From Burkholderiales bacterium UBA4657 (GTDB taxonomy: Bacteria > Pseudomonadota > Gammaproteobacteria > Burkholderiales > Burkholderiaceae_E), in contig DHLX01000029.1 in the NCBI GenBank assembly GCA_002405475.1, positions 1 through 64,000 of the forward strand: a stretch of DNA of 64,000 bases, read 5' to 3'. Below, one piece after another: positions 16,685 through 27,009 of the stretch (position 1 is its first letter; each line of letters opens with the position of its first letter). The notes beneath the pieces are model-generated. The model saw only the letters and a program-made list of their open reading frames with translations, did not search any database and was not told the origin of the DNA. Position numbers and translations under genes: made by a program.

Positions 16685-17950
16685 TCAAGTCCTGATTTGT
16701 CCAGAGCCAAGTACAATCCATTTGAGTGAAGTCAGCCCTTCGAGCCCTACCGGACCACGTGCGTGTAGTTTGTTGGTGCTGATGCCAATTTCTGCTCCCA
16801 GGCCATATTCAAAGCCATCGGCGAAGCGGGTTGAGGCATTGACCATGACCGAGGCCGAATCGATCTCACGTAAAAAGCGCATGGCTTTGGAATAATTTTC
16901 CGTCACGATGCTATCGGTGTGCTGTGAACCGTAGGTGTTGATGTGGTCGATCGCAGCATCGAGACCAGCGACCACCCTGATCGACAAAATCGGCGCCAGA
17001 TATTCGGTGCGCCAGTCTTGTTCCGTCGCTGTATTCATGGGCACTATGGCGCGTGTCGGTTCATCACCGCGCAATTCAACGCCCTTGTCCTGATAAATTT
17101 TGCACAACGGCGGCAGGACACGCGAGGCGATGCCCTGCGCCACCAGCAAGGTTTCCATAGTGTTGCACGGTGCATAGCGCTGCGTTTTGGCGTTATCGGC
17201 AATGCGTATTGCCTTGTCAAGGTCAGCCTCATCATCAATATAGACATGACAAATGCCGTCCAGGTGTTTGATGACCGGCACCGTGGCTTCTTTGGCAATA
17301 CGTTCGATCAAGCCTTTGCCGCCACGCGGTACGATAACGTCGATGTATTCTGGCAGGGTAATCATGGCACCTACCGCAGCACGATCGGTCGTTTCAATGA
17401 CCTGTACCGCGTCAGGCGGCAGACCGGCGACAGCCAGACCTTGTTGTACTAAAGCTGCGAGCGCTGTGTTGCAGCGTATGGCTTCAGAGCCACCGCGCAG
17501 TACCGTGGCGTTACCACTCTTAATGCATAGCCCGGCAGCATCGACCGTGACGTTTGGCCGCGCTTCATAAATAATACCGATGACCCCTAAGGGCACACGC
17601 ATTTGTCCGACCTGTATGCCAGTGGGACGGTAACGTAAGTTCAGCATTTCGCCAATCGGGTCAGGCAAATTGCTGATTTGCTCCAGCCCTTCTGCCATGG
17701 TGTCAATGGCCTTGTCAGACAAGGCCAGGCGTTCGACTAAAGCCTCGGGCAAGCCTGCGGCCTGAGCCGTTGCCAGGTCTTCGGCGTTAGCCTGTTTTAA
17801 CAGGTGGCGCTGTGCGCGTATGGCCTCGGCAATATGCAGCAGGGCAGCATTTTTTTGTGCCGTGCTGGCGCGCGCCATGGCGCGGCTGGCAGCGCGGGCA
17901 CTTTGTCCTAGGGACTGCATCAGCGTCGAAATATTAGTTTTACTATCCAT
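16685..17950 (-). CDS. proA: Glutamate-5-semialdehyde dehydrogenase (gamma-glutamyl phosphate reductase)
   Basis: This NADPH-dependent enzyme reduces gamma-glutamyl phosphate in proline synthesis. I choose ATG 17950 (421 residues) because AAGG is correctly spaced and family members start MD-K; an ATG at 17956 is possible. The ALDH-type fold shows [34 protein letters not shown], the catalytic Cys in [13 protein letters not shown] and the end [13 protein letters not shown]. Length is normal. It follows holA in the same direction with a gap of 23 bases; the leuS-lptE-holA-proA order is common in this group. Confidence 0.95.
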   Translation of the reverse strand: MDSKTNISTLMQSLGQSARAASRAMARASTAQKNAALLHIAEAIRAQRHLLKQANAEDLATAQAAGLPEALVERLALSDKAIDTMAEGLEQISNLPDPIGEMLNLRYRPTGIQVGQMRVPLGVIGIIYEARPNVTVDAAGLCIKSGNATVLRGGSEAIRCNTALAALVQQGLAVAGLPPDAVQVIETTDRAAVGAMITLPEYIDVIVPRGGKGLIERIAKEATVPVIKHLDGICHVYIDDEADLDKAIRIADNAKTQRYAPCNTMETLLVAQGIASRVLPPLCKIYQDKGVELRGDEPTRAIVPMNTATEQDWRTEYLAPILSIRVVAGLDAAIDHINTYGSQHTDSIVTENYSKAMRFLREIDSASVMVNASTRFADGFEYGLGAEIGISTNKLHARGPVGLEGLTSLKWIVLGSGQIRT

Positions 17951-17973
17951 GATCATGACCTTAAAACGCAAGC

Positions 17974-19026
17974 TTACCGCAAAGGCATCAGTGACAGCCC
18001 CAGCGCCAGTAAATCGACCCAGGGTTCGCCCGTCATACTCTCGCGTTGCGCCGCCTGGGGCAGACCTTTGGCAGCCTTGTCCAGAGCGGCGCAGCGTCGT
18101 ATGGCCTCAGCCAGTTGCGCACGACTCAGGCGCTGAACCATACCTGGCAGTAGTCGTTCACGTGCCCCCCAGACTCTGAGTTCGCGCAAAATAGAGCTCA
18201 TCGCCTGACCCGACTCGGTAGCACACTTGACGCGCCATAGCGTACGCAATTCTTCCGCCATGGTCCACAGCACCAGTGGCAGCGCTTCACCTTCTGCCTG
18301 TAAACCATAGAGCATACGTGCGTAGCGCGCAGCATCAGCGGCTAGCAGCGCTTCGCTGAGCTTGAAGACATCGTAACGAGCCACATTCAGTACGGCATCC
18401 TGAACTTCTTCCAGCGTCAATTCGCGTGTCGGGTAGAGCAAGCCCAGTTTTTGTATTTCCTGATGTGCGGCCAATAAATTACCTTCGACCCGATCGGCGA
18501 TGAATTGGAGTGCTTCACGTGGCGCCGTTTGTTGCTGCTGTCGCAGGCGAGCTTGTATCCAGGCCGGCAGAGCTGGTCGTTCAATCGTATCGAGTGTGAC
18601 AAAAATGGCGGCTTCCTGTAACGGCGCAAACCATTTGGCCGCTTTCATGTCGCGGTCGGGCTGTGGTAGCGTAATGAGCAGCACGGTGCTGTCGTCGCGC
18701 ACCGGGCTTTGCGCCATTTGTTGCAGCATGGCCGAGCCTTCCTTGCCCGGTTTTCCGGTAGGAATGCGCAGTTCGATGATTTTTTTATCGGCAAACAAGG
18801 ACAGACTGCCACTGGCAGCAGCGAAATGATCCCAGTCAAATTTGGGCGAGACGCTATGCACTTCGCGTTCTGAATAACCTGCTTTGCGCGCCGCATGGCG
18901 AATGGCATCGCAGGCTTCCATTTGCAGCAGAGCTTCGTGACCTGCCACGACATAAAGCGGTGCCAGAGCGTTCTTGCTAATGGCACTGCTCAGATGAGCA
19001 GCCAGGGCATCGGCCTTGAGCAACAT
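17974..19026 (-). CDS. holA: DNA polymerase III delta subunit
   Basis: The product has 350 residues from ATG 19026 ([12 protein letters not shown]). Upstream codons in frame lie inside lptE and do not resemble the family. Family marks are [23 protein letters not shown], then [15 protein letters not shown] [17 protein letters not shown], the ALL(P/L)ITLPQPDRD stretch and a C-terminal collar domain RVKCATESG...[30 protein letters not shown]. Delta opens the beta clamp in the clamp loader. The start lies 7 bases past the lptE stop, so translation is probably coupled. Confidence 0.92.
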   Translation of the reverse strand: MLLKADALAAHLSSAISKNALAPLYVVAGHEALLQMEACDAIRHAARKAGYSEREVHSVSPKFDWDHFAAASGSLSLFADKKIIELRIPTGKPGKEGSAMLQQMAQSPVRDDSTVLLITLPQPDRDMKAAKWFAPLQEAAIFVTLDTIERPALPAWIQARLRQQQQTAPREALQFIADRVEGNLLAAHQEIQKLGLLYPTRELTLEEVQDAVLNVARYDVFKLSEALLAADAARYARMLYGLQAEGEALPLVLWTMAEELRTLWRVKCATESGQAMSSILRELRVWGARERLLPGMVQRLSRAQLAEAIRRCAALDKAAKGLPQAAQRESMTGEPWVDLLALGLSLMPLR

Positions 19027-19033
19027 GAGTGTA

Positions 19034-19549
19034 TTACTTCTGAATGGCAGCAAGACGGCGCAATAGCTGTTGCACCATGTCGGTCTGCATGTCACGATAA
19101 AGTAAGGCTTCTTCAGATTCCTTCGCCAGCCGCGCATCTTCATTAAAGGTAATGTCGCGCTTGAGTGTAATGTCGGTCGCCGGAATGAATTCCCGGCCTT
19201 TGCCGTCGTGAACCCGAAAGTTGATCCGATAACGCAGGGTATATTCGCGTGCCCGACCGTCACGATTCACCGAGAGTACTTCTTTTTCACGCGTTTCGCT
19301 CAGTATGTCAAGTCTTGCTTCTGCTGCTTTGACATCATTGACCAATTGCACTTTGGCACTGCTACGCAGATTACGGCGTAATTCATTACCCAGACCAGAG
19401 CCCTCGGACACACCCAGAAACAGGGTGGCGAAGGGAATATCGGCCGAACCGCGTGGCCGAAAACCGCACGCAGACAAGCTTGAGATAGCCATTAGCGCGG
19501 CCGAATTCACTAAAACCATGCGGCGGGAAACAGGGGGCATATTCGGCAT
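19034..19549 (-). CDS. lptE: LPS-assembly lipoprotein LptE
   Basis: The product has 171 residues and starts at an ATG with a GAGGAG site. The lipoprotein signal ends MAISSLSAC followed by GFRPRG, the usual LptE start after the lipobox. The body has the family pattern of NELRRNLRS, ARLDILSETREKEVLSVN, EYTLRYRINFRVHDGKG and a late helix YRDMQTDMVQQLLRRL. LptE plugs the LptD barrel that inserts LPS into the outer membrane. It lies 5 bases after leuS and directly before holA. Confidence 0.93.
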   Translation of the reverse strand: MPNMPPVSRRMVLVNSAALMAISSLSACGFRPRGSADIPFATLFLGVSEGSGLGNELRRNLRSSAKVQLVNDVKAAEARLDILSETREKEVLSVNRDGRAREYTLRYRINFRVHDGKGREFIPATDITLKRDITFNEDARLAKESEEALLYRDMQTDMVQQLLRRLAAIQK

Positions 19550-19554
19550 ACTCC

Positions 19555-22224
19555 TCAGATCACGATATTGACCAGTTTACCCGGAACAACGATGATCTTT
19601 TTCACGGCTTGGCCTGAGATAAATTTTTCTACGGTCTCACTCGATAGAGCTGTCGCTTCAATGGCTGCCTTGTCGGCCTTGGCGGGCACCAGAATCGAAC
19701 CTCGCAATTTGCCATTGACCTGAACCACCAGTTCAATTTCATCCTGCTTCAAGGCCTCGGCATCGACTTTCGGCCAGTCGGCATCGAGCAAGTCACCCAG
19801 TACCGCGGCATACCCCAGCTGCTGCCAAAGCACATGGGTAATGTGCGGTACAACCGGGTAGAGTACGCGTAACATGATACTAATCGTTTCACGCCAGGTT
19901 TCGATACTATCGGCAAAGCGCTCTTGTTCCGGACCGTCAAGCTTCGCCTCTTCGAGCGCATTCAGCATCTTCATACTGGCTGATACCACTGTGTTGTATT
20001 GCATGCGCTGGTAGTCAGCATCGGCTTGTTGCAGGCTCAAATGGATCTGGCGGCGTAAATTTTTGTGGGCTGCAGGTAGCAGCACCGGGTCAAAAGTAAA
20101 GGAATGCTGCATCAGCCAGTCGCGTTTGCCTTGACAAAAAGTCCAGAGCCGCTTGAGGAAACGGTGCGCCCCTTCAACCGCGGCATCGTTCCATTCCAGA
20201 GTCTGTTCAGGTGGCGCGGCAAACATGGTAAACAGACGAGCCGTATCAGCCCCATATTTGTCTATTAACTCCTGCGGATCGACCCCATTATTTTTCGACT
20301 TCGACATGGTGCCGACGCCCTCATACACAATGGCCGATCCATCGGTTTTGAGTCGGGCAGCGACGATGGCAACTTTGTCATCCAGCACATTTTCGACTTC
20401 ATGCGGCCAGAAATATTCGATACCGCCTTTTTCATTCTTGCGGGAATAGATATGGTTCAGCACCATGCCCTGAGTCAGCAATTTTTTGAAGGGTTCGTTG
20501 AATGACAACAAGCCCAGATCGCGCATGACCTTGGTCCAGAATCGTGCATAGAGCAAATGCAGTACCGCATGCTCAATACCGCCAATGTATTGATCCATCG
20601 GCATCCAGTAGTCATTGCGTTCGTCCACCATCGCTTCGTCATTATCGGGTGAGCAATAGCGCATGTAATACCAGGAAGAATCGACAAAGGTGTCCATGGT
20701 GTCGGTTTCGCGCTGCGCTGGCTTGCCGCATTTCGGGCAGGCTACGTGCAGAAAATCTTCACGCTTATTCAAAGGGTTGCCGCTGCCATCAGGCACGCAG
20801 TCATCAGGCAAGACCACGGGCAAATCGGCGTACGGCACGGGAACATCACCGCAGTCGTCGCAGTGAATGATCGGAATCGGCGTGCCCCAATAGCGCTGGC
20901 GCGAAATACCCCAGTCACGCAGACGATAAGTGGTTTGTGCTTGACCCAGCCCCAGGGCTTGCAGATCCGCTGCTATCGCCGCTACCGCCTCGGTGTATTT
21001 CAGCCCATCATATTTGCCCGAATTAACGCATACACCATGTTCTTTATCGCTATACCAGTCTTGCAGCACGTCAGCATCAAAGCTTTTACCCACTACGTTA
21101 ATAACCTGCTTGATGGCCAGACCATATTTTTTGGCGAAGGCGAAATCACGTTCATCGTGCCCCGGTACGCCCATGACGGCACCTTCGCCATAACCCGTGA
21201 GCACATAGTTGCCGACCCAGACCGGAATTTTTTCCTGATTCAAAGGATGAGTCACATACAGCCCGGTAAACACCCCTTTCTTTTCCATGGTCGCCATTTC
21301 AGCTTCGGTTGTGCCGCCTTTTTTGCAGTCTTCGACAAATGCCGATACTTGCGCGTCACGTTGTGCGGCATAGCTGGCCAGAGCATGTTCAGCAGCCACG
21401 GCGACAAACGTTACACCCATGATGGTGTCAGCGCGCGTGGTAAAGACACGCAATAATTTTTTCTCGCCTTCCAGTTCGTAAGGAAAGCCAAAGTTGACCC
21501 CGCCACTTTTACCGATCCAGTTTTCCTGCATCAGCCGCACACGTTCCGGCCAGCCGGACAGAAAGTTAGGGTGCTCGGGCTGGCTGACGCAATCCAGCAA
21601 TTCCTCGGCATAACGCGTTATGTTCAGGTAATAACCCGGAATTTCGCGCTTCTCGACCGGGGCGCCCGAGCGCCAGCCTTTGCCGTCAATCACTTGTTCG
21701 TTGGCCAGTACAGTTTGATCGACTGGGTCCCAGTTGACCACCTGGGTTTTTTTGTAGGCGATGCCGTGTTCCAGCATTTTCAGGAACAGCCATTGATTCC
21801 AGCGGTAATACTCAGGGTCGCAGGTGGCGACCTCGCGTGTCCAGTCAATCGCCAGTCCCATCGCCTGCATCTGTTTTTTCATGTAGGCGATGTTGTCGTA
21901 AGTCCAGCGCGCGGGGGGCACCTGATTTTTCATGGCGGCATTTTCAGCCGGCAGGCCAAATGCATCCCAACCCATGGGCATGAGTACGTTATAGCCTTGC
22001 ATGCGCAACTGCCGTGCCATCATGTCATTGATGGTGTAGTTGCGCACATGCCCCATGTGCAGTTTGCCACTGGGGTACGGCAGCATCGAGCAGGCGTAAA
22101 ACTTGGGTTTGGGCTCACCACGTTTCCCGGCGGCGCTTTCAGTCACGCGATAGGCGTCGATGGCTTGCCAATGGCTTTGCGCGGCGGCCTCTACTTCCGC
22201 CGCTGAATATTTATTGTTTTGCAT
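19555..22224 (-). CDS. leuS: Leucyl-tRNA synthetase
   Basis: This class I synthetase (889 residues) charges tRNA-Leu. It has the HIGH-type motif [10 protein letters not shown] near residue 55, and an inserted CP1 editing domain at about residues 220-420 with [19 protein letters not shown] and [12 protein letters not shown] zinc-like Cys set lies near 475-520 ([14 protein letters not shown]). The KMSKS loop reads [13 protein letters not shown], and the anticodon-binding and C-terminal domains end [13 protein letters not shown]...[15 protein letters not shown]. It is first in the leuS-lptE-holA-proA run. Confidence 0.97.
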   Translation of the reverse strand: MQNNKYSAAEVEAAAQSHWQAIDAYRVTESAAGKRGEPKPKFYACSMLPYPSGKLHMGHVRNYTINDMMARQLRMQGYNVLMPMGWDAFGLPAENAAMKNQVPPARWTYDNIAYMKKQMQAMGLAIDWTREVATCDPEYYRWNQWLFLKMLEHGIAYKKTQVVNWDPVDQTVLANEQVIDGKGWRSGAPVEKREIPGYYLNITRYAEELLDCVSQPEHPNFLSGWPERVRLMQENWIGKSGGVNFGFPYELEGEKKLLRVFTTRADTIMGVTFVAVAAEHALASYAAQRDAQVSAFVEDCKKGGTTEAEMATMEKKGVFTGLYVTHPLNQEKIPVWVGNYVLTGYGEGAVMGVPGHDERDFAFAKKYGLAIKQVINVVGKSFDADVLQDWYSDKEHGVCVNSGKYDGLKYTEAVAAIAADLQALGLGQAQTTYRLRDWGISRQRYWGTPIPIIHCDDCGDVPVPYADLPVVLPDDCVPDGSGNPLNKREDFLHVACPKCGKPAQRETDTMDTFVDSSWYYMRYCSPDNDEAMVDERNDYWMPMDQYIGGIEHAVLHLLYARFWTKVMRDLGLLSFNEPFKKLLTQGMVLNHIYSRKNEKGGIEYFWPHEVENVLDDKVAIVAARLKTDGSAIVYEGVGTMSKSKNNGVDPQELIDKYGADTARLFTMFAAPPEQTLEWNDAAVEGAHRFLKRLWTFCQGKRDWLMQHSFTFDPVLLPAAHKNLRRQIHLSLQQADADYQRMQYNTVVSASMKMLNALEEAKLDGPEQERFADSIETWRETISIMLRVLYPVVPHITHVLWQQLGYAAVLGDLLDADWPKVDAEALKQDEIELVVQVNGKLRGSILVPAKADKAAIEATALSSETVEKFISGQAVKKIIVVPGKLVNIVI

Positions 22225-22380
22225 GTGGGCAATGATCAGTCAGTGTTGCAAATGACTCATTATATCGGTACGGGCTTGACGACAGCCCGGACTTTCATAC
22301 ACGATCTCAAATGTGCGATGCAGAATGAACTGACCTGATAGCGTTTACGACAAGAAATCAGGCGTCGTCTGGAGCTTTCA

Positions 22381-23883
22381 ATGTTGGCATTGCCTGCTGT
22401 TGCCCCTGGCTATTCATGGGTTCGTCGCCTGGGATGGCGTCTCAAATTTTCCTTTTTAACGATATTGATGCTGCTAGCCCTGGCTCTGGGTTGGGCGGCT
22501 TTTTCTGGCACGGCTATGGCCTGGTGGGTGGGGGCAGTAGCATGCTTTGGGCTGGCGCTTTATCTGGTTTTGCTGATTTATGGAACCTCTAGCCAGGTCT
22601 TAACGCTGCTCAAATCGGGTTTGGTTGCAATGCGCGAGGGTCGTCTAGCTCAATCCATACAGATACCCAGCCAGGATGAGTTGGCTCAAATTGCCCATCT
22701 GGCCGATGATGTCAGTAACAACATTTCAGGTATGGTGGCTCATATTCGTAGCAGTGCGGTTGTACTGGGTATGGTTGGCCGAAAAATGTCAGCACAAAAC
22801 GATGATTTGCAGGCCAGAGTCGAGAATCAGGCCGCCAGTTTGCAACAGACGGCAGCAACGATCGAACAGCTCTCCTCATCAGCGCAGATGACCGCCTCCC
22901 ACTCGCGCGAAATCAGTGAGTTTGTACGGGTTGCTGCCAGACAAAGCCAGGAAAGTGGTCAGGCCATGAACAATCTGGTTGATACGATGAATAACATCGT
23001 AACCGGGTCTCGTGACATGCGCGAGTCTTTGGCCATCATTGACAGCATTGCTTTTCAAACCAACATCTTGGCGCTGAATGCCGCCGTTGAGGCCGCCAGA
23101 GCCGGGGAAATGGGTAAGGGCTTTGCCGTAGTCGCAACCGAGGTACGGGCACTGGCCAATCGCTGCGCTGAAGCGGCCAGCCAGATTGGTGAACTGGTGG
23201 CTAATGCAGTTTTGCAGGCAGAGCGCGGTGGTCAACTGGTACATGAAACCAAAGATCGTATTGATGGGGTACTGGACAAAGTTCAGCAGGTTGCGTCGAC
23301 TGTCACTGAAATTTCTAATGCTGCTAGTGAGCAAAGCACCGGGATACAGCAGATTAGTCATGCCTTGAATCAGATAGACGAAATTACTCAAAGGAATGCT
23401 CAATTAGTCGCTGATGTTGCAGACAACGCCAGAAACCTGAATGGCCGGGCAGAGCGATTGGCGCACATGACTGCGCGTTACAAGTTGCGTCAAGGTACTG
23501 CCGATGAGGCTTATGACCTAGTGCAAAAGGCGATACAACATTGTCAGCATGTGGGTCTGGAACAGGGCCTGAAAGATATTTCAGCACCGGGTAATCTTTT
23601 CTTGGATCGTGACCTGTATATCTGGGGGCATAGCCTGGACTGTATTCATGCCTGCGACAGTCTTAATCCGGCTAAAAACGGCAATAATGATTACGATTTA
23701 CAGGACGCTGATGGAAAATACATGGTGCGCGAATTTATTGCAGTGGGTCGTCAAGGGGGAGGCTGGGTTGATTACAAATACGCCAACCCTACGACCAAAG
23801 TAATCGCAGAAAAAACCTCGTACGTCGAGGAACACCTGGGCGTGGTATTCGGTTGCGGGGTTTATAAACCCAGCGAAAACTAG
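22381..23883 (+). CDS. Methyl-accepting chemotaxis protein with C-terminal Cache domain
   Basis: The receptor has 500 residues. Two adjacent membrane helices (about 22-44 and 46-70) have almost no periplasmic loop, so ligand sensing outside is unlikely. A HAMP-like linker leads to the signalling coiled coil with hairpin tip [40 protein letters not shown] near residues 221-262. After about residue 375 comes a cytoplasmic single-Cache-2-like domain: [59 protein letters not shown], then [19 protein letters not shown]. This order, with the sensor behind the signalling part, is unusual; it suggests sensing of a cytoplasmic small molecule. The ligand is unknown. Confidence 0.88.
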   Translation: MLALPAVAPGYSWVRRLGWRLKFSFLTILMLLALALGWAAFSGTAMAWWVGAVACFGLALYLVLLIYGTSSQVLTLLKSGLVAMREGRLAQSIQIPSQDELAQIAHLADDVSNNISGMVAHIRSSAVVLGMVGRKMSAQNDDLQARVENQAASLQQTAATIEQLSSSAQMTASHSREISEFVRVAARQSQESGQAMNNLVDTMNNIVTGSRDMRESLAIIDSIAFQTNILALNAAVEAARAGEMGKGFAVVATEVRALANRCAEAASQIGELVANAVLQAERGGQLVHETKDRIDGVLDKVQQVASTVTEISNAASEQSTGIQQISHALNQIDEITQRNAQLVADVADNARNLNGRAERLAHMTARYKLRQGTADEAYDLVQKAIQHCQHVGLEQGLKDISAPGNLFLDRDLYIWGHSLDCIHACDSLNPAKNGNNDYDLQDADGKYMVREFIAVGRQGGGWVDYKYANPTTKVIAEKTSYVEEHLGVVFGCGVYKPSEN

Positions 23884-24341
23884 AGACCTTTAACAGTAGC
23901 ACCAGGCTTGATGCCGCGCTTGCTGAACCAGCCCAGCTCCATTTCCAGAGCGTAGCGCGCTGCTTGACGGGCACAATGAACGGTTTCGGTTTTGGGCTGC
24001 ATATCTTCAATATTGATAATGCGACCCTTATCATCGATAAACGCTACTGAAAGCGCTATGAGAGTGTTGCGCATCCACATGCAATGCTGGGTCTTTTCGT
24101 CGAAAACGAACAGCATTCCACCATTCGGTGGCAATTTCGTTCTGAACATGAGCCCGCTCTGGCGCTGAGGTGGGGTAGCGGCGACTTCGGCTTGAATGAC
24201 GTGCATACCTATGGTCAGACGCTGGGTTGGCAGGGTCGGCTGCGGACCGTTTTGTGCCTGAACGTTCAGGCTGAAAAAAAACAGCAGACCCAAGGCAAGG
24301 GAGTGCTGAAGCTGATTTAAAAAACGGTGAAATGGGTGCAT
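23880..24341 (-). CDS. DUF192 family secreted protein
   Basis: I start it at ATG 24341 (153 residues). A TTG at 24359 lies inside the neighbouring terminator and is less likely. A signal peptide ([19 protein letters not shown]) is followed by the compact DUF192 beta-fold: [56 protein letters not shown] and [21 protein letters not shown]. The family is widespread and of unknown function. Its stop codon overlaps that of the convergent chemoreceptor gene by 2 bases. Confidence 0.85.
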   Translation of the reverse strand: MHPFHRFLNQLQHSLALGLLFFFSLNVQAQNGPQPTLPTQRLTIGMHVIQAEVAATPPQRQSGLMFRTKLPPNGGMLFVFDEKTQHCMWMRNTLIALSVAFIDDKGRIINIEDMQPKTETVHCARQAARYALEMELGWFSKRGIKPGATVKGL

Positions 24342-24353
24342 GGCGCAAGCATA

Positions 24354-24384
24354 AAACAAAAAAGGCAGGAAACCCTGCCTTTTA
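24354..24384 (-). terminator. Rho-independent terminator after the Lys/Glu-rich gene
   Basis: Read on the minus strand, AAAAGGCAGG, loop GTTT and CCTGCCTTTT form a 10-base-pair stem followed by a T-rich run (TTG TTTT). It lies 19 bases past the stop of the small secreted-protein gene and 13 bases before the DUF192 start, separating the two. Confidence 0.85.
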
Positions 24385-24402
24385 GAGAAGCGATAACCAG
24401 AA

Positions 24403-24591
24403 TTACTTCTTGGCGTCAGCTTTTTTCTCTTCTTTCTTCTCTTCTTTCTTCATTTCTTTTTTGTGTTCTTTTTTCTCTTCTTTTTTGACTTCAGCTTTGG
24501 CAGGAGCGGCAGCAGGAGCGGCAGCTTGAGCAGAGGCGAAGGCAGGAGCAGCAAACATAGCAGCAGCGATCAAAGATGCAATCAGTTTCAT
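24403..24591 (-). CDS. Small secreted Lys/Glu-rich protein
   Basis: The product has 62 residues from ATG 24591, supported by GAGAGG 8 bases upstream. A clear signal peptide (MKLIASLIAAAMFAAPAFA) is followed by an Ala/Pro stretch and then about 30 residues of almost only Lys and Glu with one His (KKEEKKEHKKEMKKEEKKEEKK). This highly charged, probably helical or disordered tail recalls acid-shock or metal-buffering periplasmic peptides, but no named family is certain. It has its own terminator, so it is likely a single-gene unit. Confidence 0.75.
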   Translation of the reverse strand: MKLIASLIAAAMFAAPAFASAQAAAPAAAPAKAEVKKEEKKEHKKEMKKEEKKEEKKADAKK

Positions 24592-24827
24592 TGTAAAACC
24601 TCTCATGAGTGGGTTAAAAAATGGTTGCCCTAATTTGGACACCAATCACAATAACGCACCGGAGCCTGTATGGTTGACATCGCGCTGTATTTTTTTCCTA
24701 AAAATAGCCAATCTGATGTTTTTTTACCGCTTTTGCGTCGTCGTGATAAACTCTTGTATCTTATATAAGACCTGATCTGGGTTTCTGCATCATCGTAATT
24801 CGCCCCCTATACGCCAGGAGATAGTTA

Positions 24828-26084
24828 ATGTACCAACACATCAAAATTCCCTCGGATGGCCAGAAAATTATCGTCAATGCCGATTTTTCGCTTAGCGTGC
24901 CAGATAACCCCATCATTCCGGTGATGGAGGGCGATGGCACCGGCATGGATATCACTCCGGTCATGGTCAAAGTAGTGGATGCGGCCGTTGCTAAGGCCTA
25001 CGGTGGCAAGAAAAAGATTCACTGGATGGAGATTTACGCCGGAGAAAAATCGACTCAAATCTATGGCCCCGATATCTGGCTACCGGATGAAACCCTGCAT
25101 GCGCTGAAGGAATATGTGGTTTCGATTAAAGGCCCGCTGACGACCCCGGTAGGTGGCGGAATACGCTCGCTTAATGTGGCGTTGCGGCAGGAGCTGGATT
25201 TATATGTCTGTCTGCGTCCGGTGCGTTATTTCAAGGGTGTGCCCTCGCCCCTGAAACAGCCAGAAAAGACTGACATGATTATCTTCCGTGAAAATTCTGA
25301 GGACATCTATGCCGGGATTGAGTGGGCGGCTGAGTCAGAAGGAGCGAAAAAGGTCATAGATTTCCTGGTCAAGGAAATGGGCGTTAAAAAAATACGTTTT
25401 CCGCAAACTTCAGGTATCGGTATCAAGCCGGTATCGCGCGAGGGTACCGAGCGCCTGGTACGCAAGGCCATCCAGTACGCGATCGACAATGACCGCAAAT
25501 CGGTGACGATTGTTCACAAGGGCAACATCATGAAATATACCGAGGGCGGATTTCGTGACTGGGCTTATGCCCTGGCGCAAAAAGAGTTCGGCGCTCAACT
25601 GATGGATGGCGGCCCGTGGTGCAAATTCAAGAACCCCAAAACCGGACGTGAGATTGTGGTTAAAGACTCGATTGCTGACGCATTTTTACAACAGATTTTA
25701 TTGCGTCCGGCAGAATACGATGTGATTGCCACCTTGAACCTGAATGGCGACTACGTGTCCGATGCGCTGGCGGCGCAGGTTGGCGGTATTGGTATTGCCC
25801 CCGGAGCCAACCTGTCAGACTCGGTGGCCATGTTCGAAGCCACCCACGGTACTGCTCCCAAATATGCTGGCAAAGATTACGTCAATCCCGGTTCTGAAAT
25901 TTTGTCGGCTGAAATGATGTTGCGCCACATGGGCTGGACCGAGGCCGCAGATCTGATCATCAGTTCGATGGAGAAATCGATTCTGAGTAAACACGTGACC
26001 TATGACTTCGCCCGATTGATGGAGGGGGCGACCCAGGTATCCTGCTCGGGTTTTGGCCAAGTCATGATCGACCACATGGATTAA
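24828..26084 (+). CDS. icd: NADP-dependent isocitrate dehydrogenase
   Basis: This TCA-cycle enzyme (418 residues) oxidises isocitrate to 2-oxoglutarate and CO2 with NADP. Site AGGAG precedes the ATG. Family marks are [17 protein letters not shown], the phosphorylatable-Ser loop [67 protein letters not shown] and the late [19 protein letters not shown]. Length and content fit the E. coli type. It stands alone with its own terminator. Confidence 0.97.
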   Translation: MYQHIKIPSDGQKIIVNADFSLSVPDNPIIPVMEGDGTGMDITPVMVKVVDAAVAKAYGGKKKIHWMEIYAGEKSTQIYGPDIWLPDETLHALKEYVVSIKGPLTTPVGGGIRSLNVALRQELDLYVCLRPVRYFKGVPSPLKQPEKTDMIIFRENSEDIYAGIEWAAESEGAKKVIDFLVKEMGVKKIRFPQTSGIGIKPVSREGTERLVRKAIQYAIDNDRKSVTIVHKGNIMKYTEGGFRDWAYALAQKEFGAQLMDGGPWCKFKNPKTGREIVVKDSIADAFLQQILLRPAEYDVIATLNLNGDYVSDALAAQVGGIGIAPGANLSDSVAMFEATHGTAPKYAGKDYVNPGSEILSAEMMLRHMGWTEAADLIISSMEKSILSKHVTYDFARLMEGATQVSCSGFGQVMIDHMD

Positions 26085-26105
26085 TCAGGTCAGTGAGCCG
26101 GAAAG

Positions 26106-26134
26106 AAAACCCCGCATGACGCGGGGTTTTTTGT
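26106..26134. terminator. Terminator between icd and the cold-shock gene
   Basis: CCCCGC (26110-26115), a 5-base loop and GCGGGG (26121-26126) are followed by six Ts. Outer AAAA/TTTT pairs extend the stem, so it may act in both directions for the convergent icd and cold-shock genes. Confidence 0.9.
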
Positions 26135-26147
26135 TGCTATTGGACGT

Positions 26148-26351
26148 TTAACGACCCTGGATGTTAGAGGCCTGTTTGCCTTTCGGACCCTGCACTACGT
26201 CGAAAGTCACTTTCTGACCTTCTTTAAGGGTTTTGAAGCCCCCCATTTGAATTGCGGAGAAATGGGCAAAAATATCTTCGCCACCCTCGTCCGGGGTAAT
26301 GAAACCATAACCCTTGGAATCGTTAAACCACTTGACTGTACCAGTTGCCAT
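26148..26351 (-). CDS. Cold-shock domain protein (CspA family)
   Basis: The product has 67 residues, a single OB-fold. It shows the family start [15 protein letters not shown] with the RNP1 motif KGYGFI, and RNP2 as DIFAHFSAI, then [23 protein letters not shown]. Such proteins bind RNA or single-stranded DNA as chaperones; several of the family are constitutive rather than cold-induced. The start codon is about 120 bases from a possible promoter, leaving a long leader as in known csp genes. Confidence 0.95.
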   Translation of the reverse strand: MATGTVKWFNDSKGYGFITPDEGGEDIFAHFSAIQMGGFKTLKEGQKVTFDVVQGPKGKQASNIQGR

Positions 26352-26473
26352 CTGAGCGACTTCCTACAAAAAAACGAGTTAATTCAAAGCCGCCCTGCTG
26401 AAGCACTAGTACATGCCCCTCTGATGCGACCCGCCTGAAGCGGTTTGTTGTTCAAGACACCAAACACTCCTGC

Positions 26474-26502
26474 ATTTTTCTTTCAATTGGCGGCGAAGTC
26501 AA
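26474..26502 (-). promoter_or_regulatory. Possible promoter of the cold-shock gene
   Basis: On the minus strand, TTGACT (complement of 26497-26502) is spaced 17 bases from AAAAAT (complement of 26474-26479). The leader it would give is about 115 bases and contains a small CCGC...GCGG hairpin (near 26430-26442). Only the -35 box is a good match, so this is tentative. The rest of the 349-base gap between this gene and clpS holds no gene that I can see. Confidence 0.35.
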
Positions 26503-26639
26503 GCAGGAGTCAAAAAAACTGGCTTTTTCTTTGCCGCAGTCGCAATTTATCCTTGATTTTTGTTGTCTTAGCCGCAGTTAACAGGAATGTCCGAAAAATC
26601 TGGCAATAATCGCTAGAATTAACGCGCAAAATAGACCTT

Positions 26640-26662
26640 GGTCCGGTTATTGCAACCGGGCC
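26640..26662 (+). other. Stem-loop in the clpS leader
   Basis: GGTCCGGTT (26640-26648) pairs with AACCGGGCC (26654-26662), nine pairs with one G-U, around a 5-base loop. It ends 38 bases before the clpS ATG. There is no U-run of terminator type. It may shape translation or stability of the clpS-clpA message. Confidence 0.45.
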
Positions 26663-26700
26663 TTGATTCCTTACAATGAGTTAAAGTCAGATTATTGGAT

Positions 26701-27009
26701 ATGTCGACCAAGCGTGATGAAGGCGTGCTGCTGGAAAAGCAGGAGCAGCGGGTTAAACCACCACCGATGTATCAGGTCGTGTTGTTGAATGACGACTATA
26801 CGCCCATGGAATTTGTGGTGAGTGTGTTACAAAAGTTTTTCAGCATGGGACGTGAAAAGGCAACTCATGTCATGCTAGCGGTACATCGTGAGGGCCGAGG
26901 TGTGTGCGGTGTTTATCCCAGGGATGTCGCACAAACCAAAGTGGAGCAGGTAGTGGATTTTGCACGGCAGCATCAACACCCGCTGCAGTGCGTGATGGAG
27001 GAAGTATGA
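26701..27009 (+). CDS. clpS: ClpA/ClpP protease adaptor ClpS
   Basis: The product has 102 residues from ATG 26701 ([15 protein letters not shown]); an in-frame TTG lies 6 bases earlier. ClpS hands N-end-rule substrates to ClpAP. The core [28 protein letters not shown] holds the Asn-Asp-Asp that contacts the N-degron. [23 protein letters not shown] matches the rest of the pocket and the ClpA contact side. The stop overlaps the clpA start (ATGA at 27006-27009). Confidence 0.95.
   Translation: MSTKRDEGVLLEKQEQRVKPPPMYQVVLLNDDYTPMEFVVSVLQKFFSMGREKATHVMLAVHREGRGVCGVYPRDVAQTKVEQVVDFARQHQHPLQCVMEEV

Noticed and set aside
20746..22206. Long plus-strand open frames inside leuS
   Set aside because: leuS on the minus strand is complete with all synthetase motifs; the opposite frames show no domain or ribosome site.
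24674..24705. TTGACA followed by an A-rich -10-like box upstream of icd
   Set aside because: The spacing to any TATAAT-like box is 19-20 bases, and a second TTATATAA box nearer the gene competes. I could not choose a promoter.
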